Shown piece after piece: positions 25,219 through 32,160 of a stretch of DNA of 64,000 bases (positions are counted from its first letter, which is position 1; every line of letters starts with the position of its first letter). A program made the translations under genes and the position numbers. The notes below the pieces were generated by a model. The model was not told the DNA's origin and searched no databases. It saw nothing but the letters and a program-made list of their open reading frames with translations. The DNA comes from Modicisalibacter xianhensis (GTDB taxonomy: Bacteria > Pseudomonadota > Gammaproteobacteria > Pseudomonadales > Halomonadaceae). Location: NCBI RefSeq assembly GCF_900113605.1, contig NZ_FOPY01000006.1, positions 1-64,000 on the forward strand, given 5' to 3'.

Positions 25219-25598
25219 GGTCCTGCTCCTGAAGTGTGGCCTATTCCGTGAAGTTATCGCATCCCTACTGCCATGAGGCTGCACTATAAAGGTTGTCGCT
25301 TTCTTACGTTTTGTAAAGCAATGTTACACAAAATAGTTATGATAAAAATAACTAAGCAACATCGCTACCATGCTCTTTCTTACCATGGCCGGGCTCCGTG
25401 GGGGGACCAAGCCACTAACACAACGGTATGACTGTTAAGCCCATGATTTCTATCAGTACTTATCATGGTAAAAAATTGATTCTTTCCTGTTTTAGGGAAT
25501 GAGTTTTCTCATTTTCAGGACATGGTCATTTGGTCAATGAGTGCGTGCTCACTGCGCCGTCAGCCCTTAGAATATGCCGATTTGCAAGGAGTGTTCCC
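25219..25598. other. Intergenic region between divergent csgD-like and rdgB genes
   Basis: No credible gene is seen in these 380 bases. The part next to the LuxR gene is AT-rich and holds a short hairpin (GTTATGATAAAAATAAC, about 25337-25353). It must hold promoters for both flanking genes, but I see no unambiguous -35/-10 pair. The length is consistent with complex control of a matrix regulator. Confidence 0.5.
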
Positions 25599-26195
25599 AT
25601 GAACGAGACGCAGCCGCTCGTACTGGCCAGTGGCAACGCCGGCAAGCTGAGAGAGTTTGCCGAGTTGCTGGCGCCGTTGGGTTATACGGTGCATCCACAG
25701 GCGGACTTCGATGTTCCCGAGGTCGAGGAAACCGGACTGACTTTCGTCGAGAACGCCCTGCTCAAGGCGCGTGAGGCGGCGCGCATCAGCGGATTGCCGG
25801 CCTTGGCCGACGATTCGGGGCTGGCCGTCGAGGCCCTTCAGGGAGCACCAGGCATCTATTCGGCTCGTTATGCCGGTGAACCCAAGAGCGACGAGGCCAA
25901 CAACCGCAAGCTTCTCGAGGCGCTGGCGGATGTGCCGGAAGGCCAGCGCAGTGCACGCTACTGGTGCGTCCTGGTGCTGCTGCGTCATGCCGAGGACCCG
26001 GTACCCGAAATCGTGCAGATGAGCTGGGAGGGGGAAATCCTGGCGCATCCACGCGGTGCCGGTGGTTTCGGCTATGACCCACTGTTCTGGGTACCGGAAA
26101 GTGGCTTGAGTGCCGCTGAGCTCAGCGCCGAGGAAAAGAATCGCCTGAGTCATCGGGGCAGGGCGCTGCGCCAGTTGGTCGAAAGGTTGCGCTGA
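25599..26195 (+). CDS. rdgB: dITP/XTP pyrophosphatase (RdgB/HAM1)
   Basis: Removes non-canonical purine nucleotides (dITP, XTP) from the pool. It starts with [24 protein letters not shown], then [37 protein letters not shown] and [12 protein letters not shown], then [12 protein letters not shown] and LSHRGRAL near the end. It is 198 residues. The ATG at 25599 follows an AAGGA site. It overlaps hemW by one base (TGATG). Confidence 0.95.
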   Translation: MNETQPLVLASGNAGKLREFAELLAPLGYTVHPQADFDVPEVEETGLTFVENALLKAREAARISGLPALADDSGLAVEALQGAPGIYSARYAGEPKSDEANNRKLLEALADVPEGQRSARYWCVLVLLRHAEDPVPEIVQMSWEGEILAHPRGAGGFGYDPLFWVPESGLSAAELSAEEKNRLSHRGRALRQLVERLR

Positions 26196-27370
26196 TGCCA
26201 GCGTTGCCACCTCTCGCCCTGTACGTACATGTGCCTTGGTGCGTGCGCAAGTGTCCCTACTGCGATTTCAATTCGCATGGTATCGGTCGCAACGAAGCAC
26301 TGCCGGAGGAGGCCTATCTCGAGGCATTGTTGGCTGACCTCGATGCCGATGCCGGACTGGTTGGTGAACGTTCGCTCTCCAGCGTGTTCATCGGTGGTGG
26401 GACGCCCAGTCTGATGTCCCCGGATTTCTACTCACGTTTCCTTGCGGCGCTGTCGCAGCGCCTGGGATTGGAAACCAATTGCGAAATCACCCTGGAAGCC
26501 AATCCTGGCACCGTCGAACAGCAACGCTTCACCGGGTACCGGGAGGCGGGCATCAACCGCCTGTCTATCGGAGTCCAGAGCTTCCAGGCCGAACAGCTCG
26601 AGGTGCTGGGACGTATTCACAGCGGCGACGAGGCGAGACGGGCGGTCGAGAGTGCGCGGCGCTCGGGGTTTGACAACATCAACCTTGACCTGATGCACGG
26701 CTTGCCGGGGCAAACACTCGAGTTGGCACTGGACGACCTCGAGCAGGCCCTTGCGCTATCGCCCGAGCACCTTTCCTGGTACCAGCTGACCCTGGAGCCC
26801 AACACGGAATTCCATTCGCATCCGCCGCACCTGCCAGAGGATGACATGCTCTGGGACATCCAGGATGCCGGCCATGCCCGGCTCGAGCAGGCCGGCCTGG
26901 GTCGTTACGAAATATCCGCTTATGCCCGACCGGGATGTCGGTCGCGCCACAATCTCAACTATTGGCGATTCGGCGACTATCTGGGTATCGGCGCTGGTGC
27001 GCATGGCAAGTTGAGCCGCTGGGCCGATGATGAGCTGACGATCGAGCGTCGCTGGAAGAGCCGCCAGCCCGACGCCTACCTGCGACGCATGAACGATCCA
27101 CGCGGCTTCGTGGCTGGCCGACAGACAATCGCGGAAGACGAGTTGCCCCTGGAATTCGCCATGAACGCTTTGCGTCTGGTCGATGGCGTGGAAATGACGG
27201 CGTGGGAGACGACCTCCGGCCGACCGGCAGCATCCTTGGAGCGCCGCCTGAACCTTCTGCGCGATCAAGGATTAATGGTGCAAGACACCTCCCGAATACA
27301 GGCCACTCCCCAAGGCCTGTTATTCTTGAATGAACTTCTCACCCGAATTGCTGAGCAGAGTAAGGGATGA
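26195..27370 (+). CDS. hemW: Radical SAM heme chaperone HemW
   Basis: Radical SAM protein that binds heme and passes it to respiratory enzymes; long annotated as a coproporphyrinogen III oxidase-like protein. The cluster motif CxxxCxxC is in WCVRKCPYCDFNSHG, near residues 18-25. FIGGGTPSLMSP, LEANPGTVEQQRF, RLSIGVQSFQ and LMHGLPGQT follow. It is 391 residues. It lies between rdgB and a lipoprotein gene, with overlaps at both junctions. Confidence 0.93.
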   Translation: MPALPPLALYVHVPWCVRKCPYCDFNSHGIGRNEALPEEAYLEALLADLDADAGLVGERSLSSVFIGGGTPSLMSPDFYSRFLAALSQRLGLETNCEITLEANPGTVEQQRFTGYREAGINRLSIGVQSFQAEQLEVLGRIHSGDEARRAVESARRSGFDNINLDLMHGLPGQTLELALDDLEQALALSPEHLSWYQLTLEPNTEFHSHPPHLPEDDMLWDIQDAGHARLEQAGLGRYEISAYARPGCRSRHNLNYWRFGDYLGIGAGAHGKLSRWADDELTIERRWKSRQPDAYLRRMNDPRGFVAGRQTIAEDELPLEFAMNALRLVDGVEMTAWETTSGRPAASLERRLNLLRDQGLMVQDTSRIQATPQGLLFLNELLTRIAEQSKG

Positions 27371-27381
27371 GGAGAGGACCC

Positions 27382-28095
27382 ATGCTGGAAAGGAGTTTGC
27401 AAAGGATGACCAAACAGTTCTGGATGGCACTACCCCTGGCTACTGCCGTGGCGATGGCAGGTTGCACGACGACGGATCCGTACTCGGGTGAAACCCAGCG
27501 TGCCAATGCGACCACCGGTGCTGGCATCGGTGCGGCCGTGGGGGCTGTCGCGGGTGCGCTCAGCGGGGACGGCAGCTCGAGCCGGCGCGATCGGGCCCTG
27601 ATCGGTGCCGCCGTCGGCGCCGCGGCTGGTAGCGGTATCGGCTATTACATGGACCGCCAGGAAGCCCAGCTGCGCGAGCGTCTGCAGGGCACGGGAATCG
27701 GGGTGGAGCGCCAGGGCGACAACATCGTGCTCAACATGCCCAGCAGCGTGACGTTTGGCTTCGATTCCAGCGAGATCACGCCTGAAGCGCGCCAGGCCCT
27801 GAACGATGCGGCGGCCGTCATGCAACAGTATCCCGAGACGCGCATCACCATCGCCGGCCACACCGACAGCAGCGGCTCCGATACCTACAACCAGCAGCTA
27901 TCCGAGCGTCGCGCTCAGGCGGTAGGCAGTTACCTCATGCAAAATGGCGTTTCCTCGCAGCGTCTGACCATGGTGGGTTACGGCGAAAGCCAGCCGGTGG
28001 CCAGCAATGCCAACGAGCAGGGCCGGGCCCAGAATCGCCGCGTCGAGATCACGCTCACGCCCATGCAGCAGCAGATCCAGCAACAGCAGCAATAA
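27382..28095 (+). CDS. OmpA-family outer-membrane lipoprotein with glycine zipper
   Basis: Predicted lipoprotein that anchors to peptidoglycan. The signal sequence ends in a lipobox AMAGC, then a glycine-zipper segment (AGIGAAVGAVAGAL and IGAAVGAAAGSGIGYYMD). An OmpA-like C-terminal domain follows (TFGFDSSEITPEARQAL, IAGHTDSSGSDTYNQQLSERRAQAV, NRRVEITL), ending in a Gln-rich tail. Start uncertain: ATG 27382 has a GGAGAGG site close by, ATG 27406 has AAGGAG 11 bases upstream and gives a shorter signal, and ATG 27367 overlaps the hemW stop. It resembles YiaD/Lpp-OmpA proteins. Confidence 0.88.
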   Translation: MLERSLQRMTKQFWMALPLATAVAMAGCTTTDPYSGETQRANATTGAGIGAAVGAVAGALSGDGSSSRRDRALIGAAVGAAAGSGIGYYMDRQEAQLRERLQGTGIGVERQGDNIVLNMPSSVTFGFDSSEITPEARQALNDAAAVMQQYPETRITIAGHTDSSGSDTYNQQLSERRAQAVGSYLMQNGVSSQRLTMVGYGESQPVASNANEQGRAQNRRVEITLTPMQQQIQQQQQ

Positions 28096-28124
28096 GCGCA
28101 CCTGCGCTATCATCGTAGGTTGCC

Positions 28125-28155
28125 AGGGCCCGCCGATCTCGGCGGGCCCTTCTGA
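28125..28155 (+). terminator. Probable terminator after the OmpA-like lipoprotein gene
   Basis: A perfect 10-bp GC-rich stem (AGGGCCCGCC at 28125-28134 with its complement at 28141-28150) with a 6-base loop, followed by the short T-rich TCT run. It lies 30 bases past the lipoprotein stop and just before rlmJ. Confidence 0.65.
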
Positions 28156-28168
28156 TTGGACCATCGCC

Positions 28169-29023
28169 ATGCTTGCTTATCAGCACGCCTATCATGCCGG
28201 CAACTTTGCCGATGTGCACAAGCACTTGACGCTGTATGCCATGCAGCGAAGCTTGTTACGTAAAGAATCTCCTGTTACGTATGTTGATACCCATGCCGGT
28301 CGGGGGCGTTATCCCTTGGCCGGAAAGGAAACCCAGAAGCTCAAGGAATACCAGCAGGGTGTCATGCCGCTTTGGGAAGCGCGCCGGTCAATGAGTGGCA
28401 GGCATGACCTGCTCGCGGACTGGCTCTGCGCCCTGCAACGGGCTCAGGAAGGCCAGGCGGGACATGCATTGTCCCATTACCCGGGCTCACCATGGTGGCT
28501 CACCGACAGCCTGCGCCGTCAGGATCGGCTCAGTCTGTTCGAACTGCACCCTGGCGAACATGGCCATCTCGAAGGCCAGACATGGCCGGCCAATGTGCGT
28601 CACATCCATGCTGATGGCCTGGCGGGGCTGCGTCGGCTGGTGCCGGCGACGACCCCCCGGCTTTGTGTACTGATCGATCCCAGCTACGAGCGCAAGGAAG
28701 ATTACGGCGAAGTGGCCGACACGCTGGCCTACGTGGCCCGCAAAGCGCGTCATGCACAAGTAGCGATCTGGTATCCCCTGTTGCCGGCGGGACGCCATCA
28801 GACGCTGCTGGATCGCGTGCGTGATGCTGGCCTGCGCAAGCTGTGGCGCAGCGAGATCCGCCTGCACGCGTCCGGGGAGAGTCACGGCATGTACGGTAGT
28901 GGCATGCTGTTGTTCAACCCGCCCTGGGGACTGGATGATGCGCTGACCCGGCTGTTTGCCGACGTAGTCGGCGTGTGGGGGCGCGAAGCCACCCACCGCG
29001 GCGACTGGTGGGTGGAGGAGTGA
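28169..29023 (+). CDS. rlmJ: 23S rRNA (adenine2030-N6)-methyltransferase
   Basis: Methylates A2030 of 23S rRNA. It starts MLAYQHAYHAGNFADVHKHLTL, the standard RlmJ N-terminus, with TYVDTHAGRGRYPL as the SAM loop and LIDPSYERKEDY as the catalytic DPxY-type motif. It ends in GMLLFNPPWGLDDAL and WWVEE. It is 284 residues from the ATG at 28169. It is the last chromosomal gene before the genomic island, whose left attachment-like repeat begins 13 bases after the stop. Confidence 0.95.
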   Translation: MLAYQHAYHAGNFADVHKHLTLYAMQRSLLRKESPVTYVDTHAGRGRYPLAGKETQKLKEYQQGVMPLWEARRSMSGRHDLLADWLCALQRAQEGQAGHALSHYPGSPWWLTDSLRRQDRLSLFELHPGEHGHLEGQTWPANVRHIHADGLAGLRRLVPATTPRLCVLIDPSYERKEDYGEVADTLAYVARKARHAQVAIWYPLLPAGRHQTLLDRVRDAGLRKLWRSEIRLHASGESHGMYGSGMLLFNPPWGLDDALTRLFADVVGVWGREATHRGDWWVEE

Positions 29024-29035
29024 GGCCAGATTGGG

Positions 29036-29053
29036 CTACTTACCGATACAGAA
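29036..29053 (-). repeat. Left attachment-site-like repeat of the island
   Basis: Read on the minus strand this is TTCTGTATCGGTAAGTAG. It matches 14 of 18 bases of the mnmE 3' end at 52221-52238, and, from memory of the literature, 16 of 18 of the SGI1 attB repeat. It marks the sharp change from GC-rich rlmJ to AT-rich island DNA. Confidence 0.75.
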
Positions 29054-29244
29054 TGTTTATTATTCTTTAAAAACAATAGTTTGTAAATTTTCTGGAGCAC
29101 CCTAGGAGTGCAGGAATTTGCGAAAAAAGTGGAAAAATTGGCAAATTTCCGTCGATCCGAATGCAGGTGCCCCATCAATGAACCGGGAAAAGTGGGAAAC
29201 TGGGAACATGCTAAATGACTATTCCTAACCCGACTTGCTTGCGG
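29054..29244. other. Left-end noncoding region of the island with phased GGGAA repeats
   Basis: AT-rich spacer without a gene. A 26-base element at 29181-29206 has GGGAA at 29185, 29194 and 29202. It matches 22 of 26 bases, in inverted orientation, to 50418-50443 near the other end of the island. Such phased repeats could be protein-binding iterons or integrase arm sites; the function is unknown. Confidence 0.5.
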
Positions 29245-30114
29245 TCACGAAGCGATTTCCCTCTCTTCAAGCAATACAACTTGTTGCACATGGGGCGCCT
29301 CTTCCGTCGATTCTCCTGGTCGCGAAAGATCAGAAATAAAACCAAGACGCTTTTTCAAGTATGCGGACAGTGCCTTTCTGACCTGAATTTTGGCGATTCC
29401 TTCACTCATTCCATAATCTAGCTCAATGACGCGTTTATGAGCTGGAGGCAGGCTAGGGTTTGGAGCAATCGTTAATTCCAAGTATGTACGCCAATCAGCA
29501 TCAAGCGAGATATCGATGTCACTTCTGCGGGTTTCTCCAATCTCCAAAATTCGGCCAAACACAAAATCAATGAACTTCTGACGGTCATGGCAGTAGCTTC
29601 GTAAATGCCATCTGTACCCGTCTGACGCCATAGCATGCGGCGTTATCCAACGGTAGCTAGGCTCATCACGAGAAAGTGACTGATAAAGAATATTTACTGC
29701 CATTCCCTCCTCAATAGCTCTCAGCAATCTTCTCAGAAATGAAGGATCAATCGTTCGTTCTGGCACTGGCACGACATCAAAATCAGGAGGTGAGCTGATA
29801 AAGGACTCATGTGAAAGGCTACTCGAATGCTCAGCTTGACGAACCTCAAGCTGAGCCATGTAGTCCCCAGAGCTGGGGGTTATCAGCTTTGGAGAGAACT
29901 CTTCTGTCGCGAGATAGGCTTTTCGCTTGCGATCGTAAAAGGCGTTATCAGGAGCCAGTTCGAGATACCGCTTCAAGTCAAGCGTGCACTGCGGTACAGA
30001 AATCCGGAACTGTTCGATGAGATCCTGCCTGTTGATCTTGCCTTCCCAATATAGCCTAAATTCAATGAATTGCAGCCGTGTGTCGGCGCTCCAGTTTCCA
30101 ACTTTTTGAGTCAT
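29245..30114 (-). CDS. WYL-domain transcriptional regulator (BrxR/CapW-like) of the ubiquitin-like operon
   Basis: A 289-residue regulator with an N-terminal winged helix (about 1-75: RLQFIEFRLYWEGKINRQDLIEQFRISVPQCTLDLKRYLEL), a WYL domain (about 130-205: LLRAIEEGMAVNILYQSLS, WITPHAMASDGYRWHLRSYCHDRQKFIDFVFGRIL) and a C-terminal extension. This order matches BrxR/CapW repressors that control phage-defence operons. It is divergent from the ubiquitin-like gene across a 121-base spacer with an inverted repeat, so it probably represses both. It is related to, but clearly distinct from, the second WYL protein of the island at 37063. Confidence 0.85.
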   Translation of the reverse strand: MTQKVGNWSADTRLQFIEFRLYWEGKINRQDLIEQFRISVPQCTLDLKRYLELAPDNAFYDRKRKAYLATEEFSPKLITPSSGDYMAQLEVRQAEHSSSLSHESFISSPPDFDVVPVPERTIDPSFLRRLLRAIEEGMAVNILYQSLSRDEPSYRWITPHAMASDGYRWHLRSYCHDRQKFIDFVFGRILEIGETRRSDIDISLDADWRTYLELTIAPNPSLPPAHKRVIELDYGMSEGIAKIQVRKALSAYLKKRLGFISDLSRPGESTEEAPHVQQVVLLEEREIAS

Positions 30115-30129
30115 TTTTGCTCCATCCGG

Positions 30130-30217
30130 GGTACGAATAATTTTTATGTTGACATACTTTTTATTTCTATTGTAGCATCACTCTCAGAGCAACATCAGCA
30201 TAATTTCTATTCGTACC
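30130..30217. promoter_or_regulatory. Operator-like inverted repeat flanking the ubiquitin-like operon promoter
   Basis: GGTACGAATA at 30130-30139 is the exact complement of TATTCGTACC at 30208-30217, and the match extends to 15 of 19 bases on each arm (30130-30148 and 30199-30217). The arms bracket the plus-strand promoter, one upstream of the -35 and one downstream of the -10. This suits repression by the divergent WYL protein through two bound dimers or a loop. Confidence 0.65.
30149..30178 (+). promoter_or_regulatory. Predicted promoter of the ubiquitin-like operon
   Basis: A consensus -35 TTGACA (30149-30154), an 18-base spacer and a -10-like TAGCAT (30173-30178) lie about 58 bases upstream of the first gene's start, which has a GGAGG ribosome site at 30225-30229. 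Confidence 0.6.
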
Positions 30218-30235
30218 GCCGATTGGAGGAAAATC

Positions 30236-30505
30236 ATGAGCAACGGCAAGTCAGAGCAGGCACCAGGTCAGAACAAAAGTTACTCGATCATCGTAAATGG
30301 ACGGCCCAAGGAGGTTACCCAGAAAAAATTGAGTTACTTGGAGGTGGTGCAAATTGCATTTCCTGGTGAGCAACCCACACCACAACGTGTTTATACCGTC
30401 ACGTTTTCCAATCCCCATGGCAAAGACGGAACCATGGTGGAAGGCCAAGAAGAGGTAATTAAAGATGGCATCATCTTCAATGTCACAAAAACTGATCAGT
30501 CGTAA
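30236..30505 (+). CDS. Multiubiquitin-type beta-grasp (ubiquitin-like) protein
   Basis: An 89-residue protein with a single ubiquitin-like domain (about residues 14-86): SYSIIVNGRPKEVTQKKLSYLEVVQIAFPG, then VYTVTFSNPHGKDGTMVEGQEEVIKDGIIFNVT. The strand pattern and the GxxxNVT-like end fit the Multi_ubiq family, usually found beside ThiF and DUF6527 genes. Only one domain copy is present. It ends in FNVTKTDQS with no Gly-Gly, so either conjugation uses another carboxyl end or the tail is processed. It probably modifies targets via the enzyme encoded next, with which it overlaps by 41 bases. Confidence 0.8.
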   Translation: MSNGKSEQAPGQNKSYSIIVNGRPKEVTQKKLSYLEVVQIAFPGEQPTPQRVYTVTFSNPHGKDGTMVEGQEEVIKDGIIFNVTKTDQS

Positions 30506-31679
30506 TCCCGATCTCAGCAAACTTCAGAATGACGGGTACGAAGTAGAGTGCAGGGACGGTTACCTAATTGTTCATTCGGTACCCTACGTCAATTCTTCAG
30601 GTGTTATCGATCGGGCCGACTTGGTTAGCGCTCTTGAGCTCAGAGGTGAACAAACGTGCTCTCCAGTAAGAGACCATCAAGTTTGGTTTACTGGTTCTTT
30701 GCCATACACAAATCAGGGGCAACCTGTGAGTGGACTCGGCGGTCAGGGAGAAATACGCCAAACCCTTACTGAAGGGGTCGAAGCTCGCTACAGGTTTTCG
30801 AATAAACCTACCAGCGGATATCAAGATTTTTTCCAGAAAATGTCTCGATACGTATTGCTTCTCTCTCGGTATGCAATGGCTATCGATCCGGGTATTACAG
30901 CAAAGACTTTTAAGCCTATTCCGGAAACCGAAGAGTCATCTCCGTTTCGGTATATTGATTCAGCCTCCAGTAGGGCTGGTATCACCGCGGTCTCCCAGAA
31001 ACTTGCCATGGATAAAGTTGCGATCATAGGTTTGGGCGGAACTGGCTCATACATTCTGGACCTGTTGGCTAAGACCCCTGTTAGAGAAATACATCTTTTC
31101 GATGGCGATGACTTTCAGCAGCACAATGCATTTAGAGCGCCAGGGGCTGCATCAATTGAGAAGCTTCAGTCACAGCCCTCAAAAGTGAGCTATTTTTCGG
31201 ACATTTACGGTCACATGCGAAGCGGCTTGGTACCCCACCATCAATTTATTGATGAAACAACCGTTACTGAGCTATCTGAATTTAACTTCGTTTTTATATG
31301 TGTTGATAAACCTTCCGTGAGAAAGGTTGTTGTGGACTTCCTTGTAGATAAGGAGATCCCTTATATTGATGTGGGAATGGAAGTCACCCTGGTTGATGAA
31401 TCATCAACTCTCGTTGGTACTTGTAGAACAACTCTCGGTACTGCGTCGAAAAGTGACCATATCAGCAAATATGCATCCCTCGCGGGAACTGGAGCGGATG
31501 ATCTGTATCGCAGTAATATACAAGTAGCTGATTTAAATGCTCTAAACGCTACACTGGCAGTGATTAAATGGAAGAAACACTGTGGTTTTTATCAGGATTG
31601 TTATCGTGAACACCAATCATGCTACTCTTTGAACACCCACCAGCTCACGAGAGATGAACTATTTAAGGAGGTCTCGTGA
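30465..31679 (+). CDS. ThiF/E1-like adenylyltransferase with N-terminal accessory domain
   Basis: A 404-residue enzyme. Residues about 20-150 form a domain with HQVWFTGSLPYTNQG and RFSNKPTSGYQDFFQKMSRYV, matching the domain I know as DUF6791, which precedes ThiF domains in these operons. From about 180 is an E1 fold: nucleotide loop VAIIGLGGTGS (189-195), LFDGDD (Asp213), AFRAPGA (Arg224), and CVDKPSVRK (C279, D281). C-terminal cysteines are in KKHCGFYQDCYREHQSCYS. It should adenylate the ubiquitin-like protein. ATG 30465 has an AAGAGG site; ATG 30480 is an alternative. Its stop overlaps the next gene (GTGA). Confidence 0.85.
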   Translation: MASSSMSQKLISRNPDLSKLQNDGYEVECRDGYLIVHSVPYVNSSGVIDRADLVSALELRGEQTCSPVRDHQVWFTGSLPYTNQGQPVSGLGGQGEIRQTLTEGVEARYRFSNKPTSGYQDFFQKMSRYVLLLSRYAMAIDPGITAKTFKPIPETEESSPFRYIDSASSRAGITAVSQKLAMDKVAIIGLGGTGSYILDLLAKTPVREIHLFDGDDFQQHNAFRAPGAASIEKLQSQPSKVSYFSDIYGHMRSGLVPHHQFIDETTVTELSEFNFVFICVDKPSVRKVVVDFLVDKEIPYIDVGMEVTLVDESSTLVGTCRTTLGTASKSDHISKYASLAGTGADDLYRSNIQVADLNALNATLAVIKWKKHCGFYQDCYREHQSCYSLNTHQLTRDELFKEVS

Positions 31680-32119
31680 GGAAAGTAACAAGTATCATTC
31701 CTCAAAAGGTAGAGTTTATTCCTGAACGTCTTGAGCAGGGGATCCTCTACGTTTCTCCAAAATATAAAACAGCTATCCACTTATGCTGTTGTGGCTGTGG
31801 TAAAGAGGTTGTAACTCCCTTGGGCGCAACTGACTGGTCCCTTAAAGTAACAGGAAATGACGTTACGCTGTATCCATCAATTGGAAATTGGAGTTTTGAA
31901 TGTCGATCTCATTACTGGATTCGGAATAACAGGGTTGTTTGGGCGGAAGATATGTCCCAAGCTAAGATTGAAAGAGGACGGGCCGCTAATCTGAGACGAA
32001 AAGCCGCCTATTTCGAAGAAACGAACTCTAAACAGCATTCGCCGAAGAGAAAAACCCCAAGTGGCGAGAGTATCATTTCCCACATCTGGGCCACGATCAA
32101 ACGCTGGATCGGCTTATAA
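31676..32119 (+). CDS. DUF6527 family protein of the ubiquitin-like operon
   Basis: A 147-residue protein with the DUF6527 core: VEFIPERLEQGILYVSPKYKTAIHLC, a cysteine cluster at 37-39 and 41 (CCCGC), TPLGATDW, and the strongly conserved block PSIGNWSFECRSHYWI (residues 67-82) holding Ser78 and His79. The C-terminal 50 residues are basic with a hydrophobic end. I recall reports that DUF6527 proteins act as deconjugating peptidases in bacterial ubiquitin-like operons, but I cannot verify this here. It starts at a GTG that overlaps the E1 stop behind a perfect AAGGAGG. Confidence 0.8.
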   Translation: MRKVTSIIPQKVEFIPERLEQGILYVSPKYKTAIHLCCCGCGKEVVTPLGATDWSLKVTGNDVTLYPSIGNWSFECRSHYWIRNNRVVWAEDMSQAKIERGRAANLRRKAAYFEETNSKQHSPKRKTPSGESIISHIWATIKRWIGL

Positions 32120-32160
32120 ATGCAAAAATCACCTATTTCGTATCAGCAGCACTACCAGTT

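Noticed and set aside
29806-29825. CATGTGAAAG near the WYL gene as a third copy of the 16-bp palindrome
   Set aside because: Only one half matches and it lies inside the coding sequence of the first WYL regulator.
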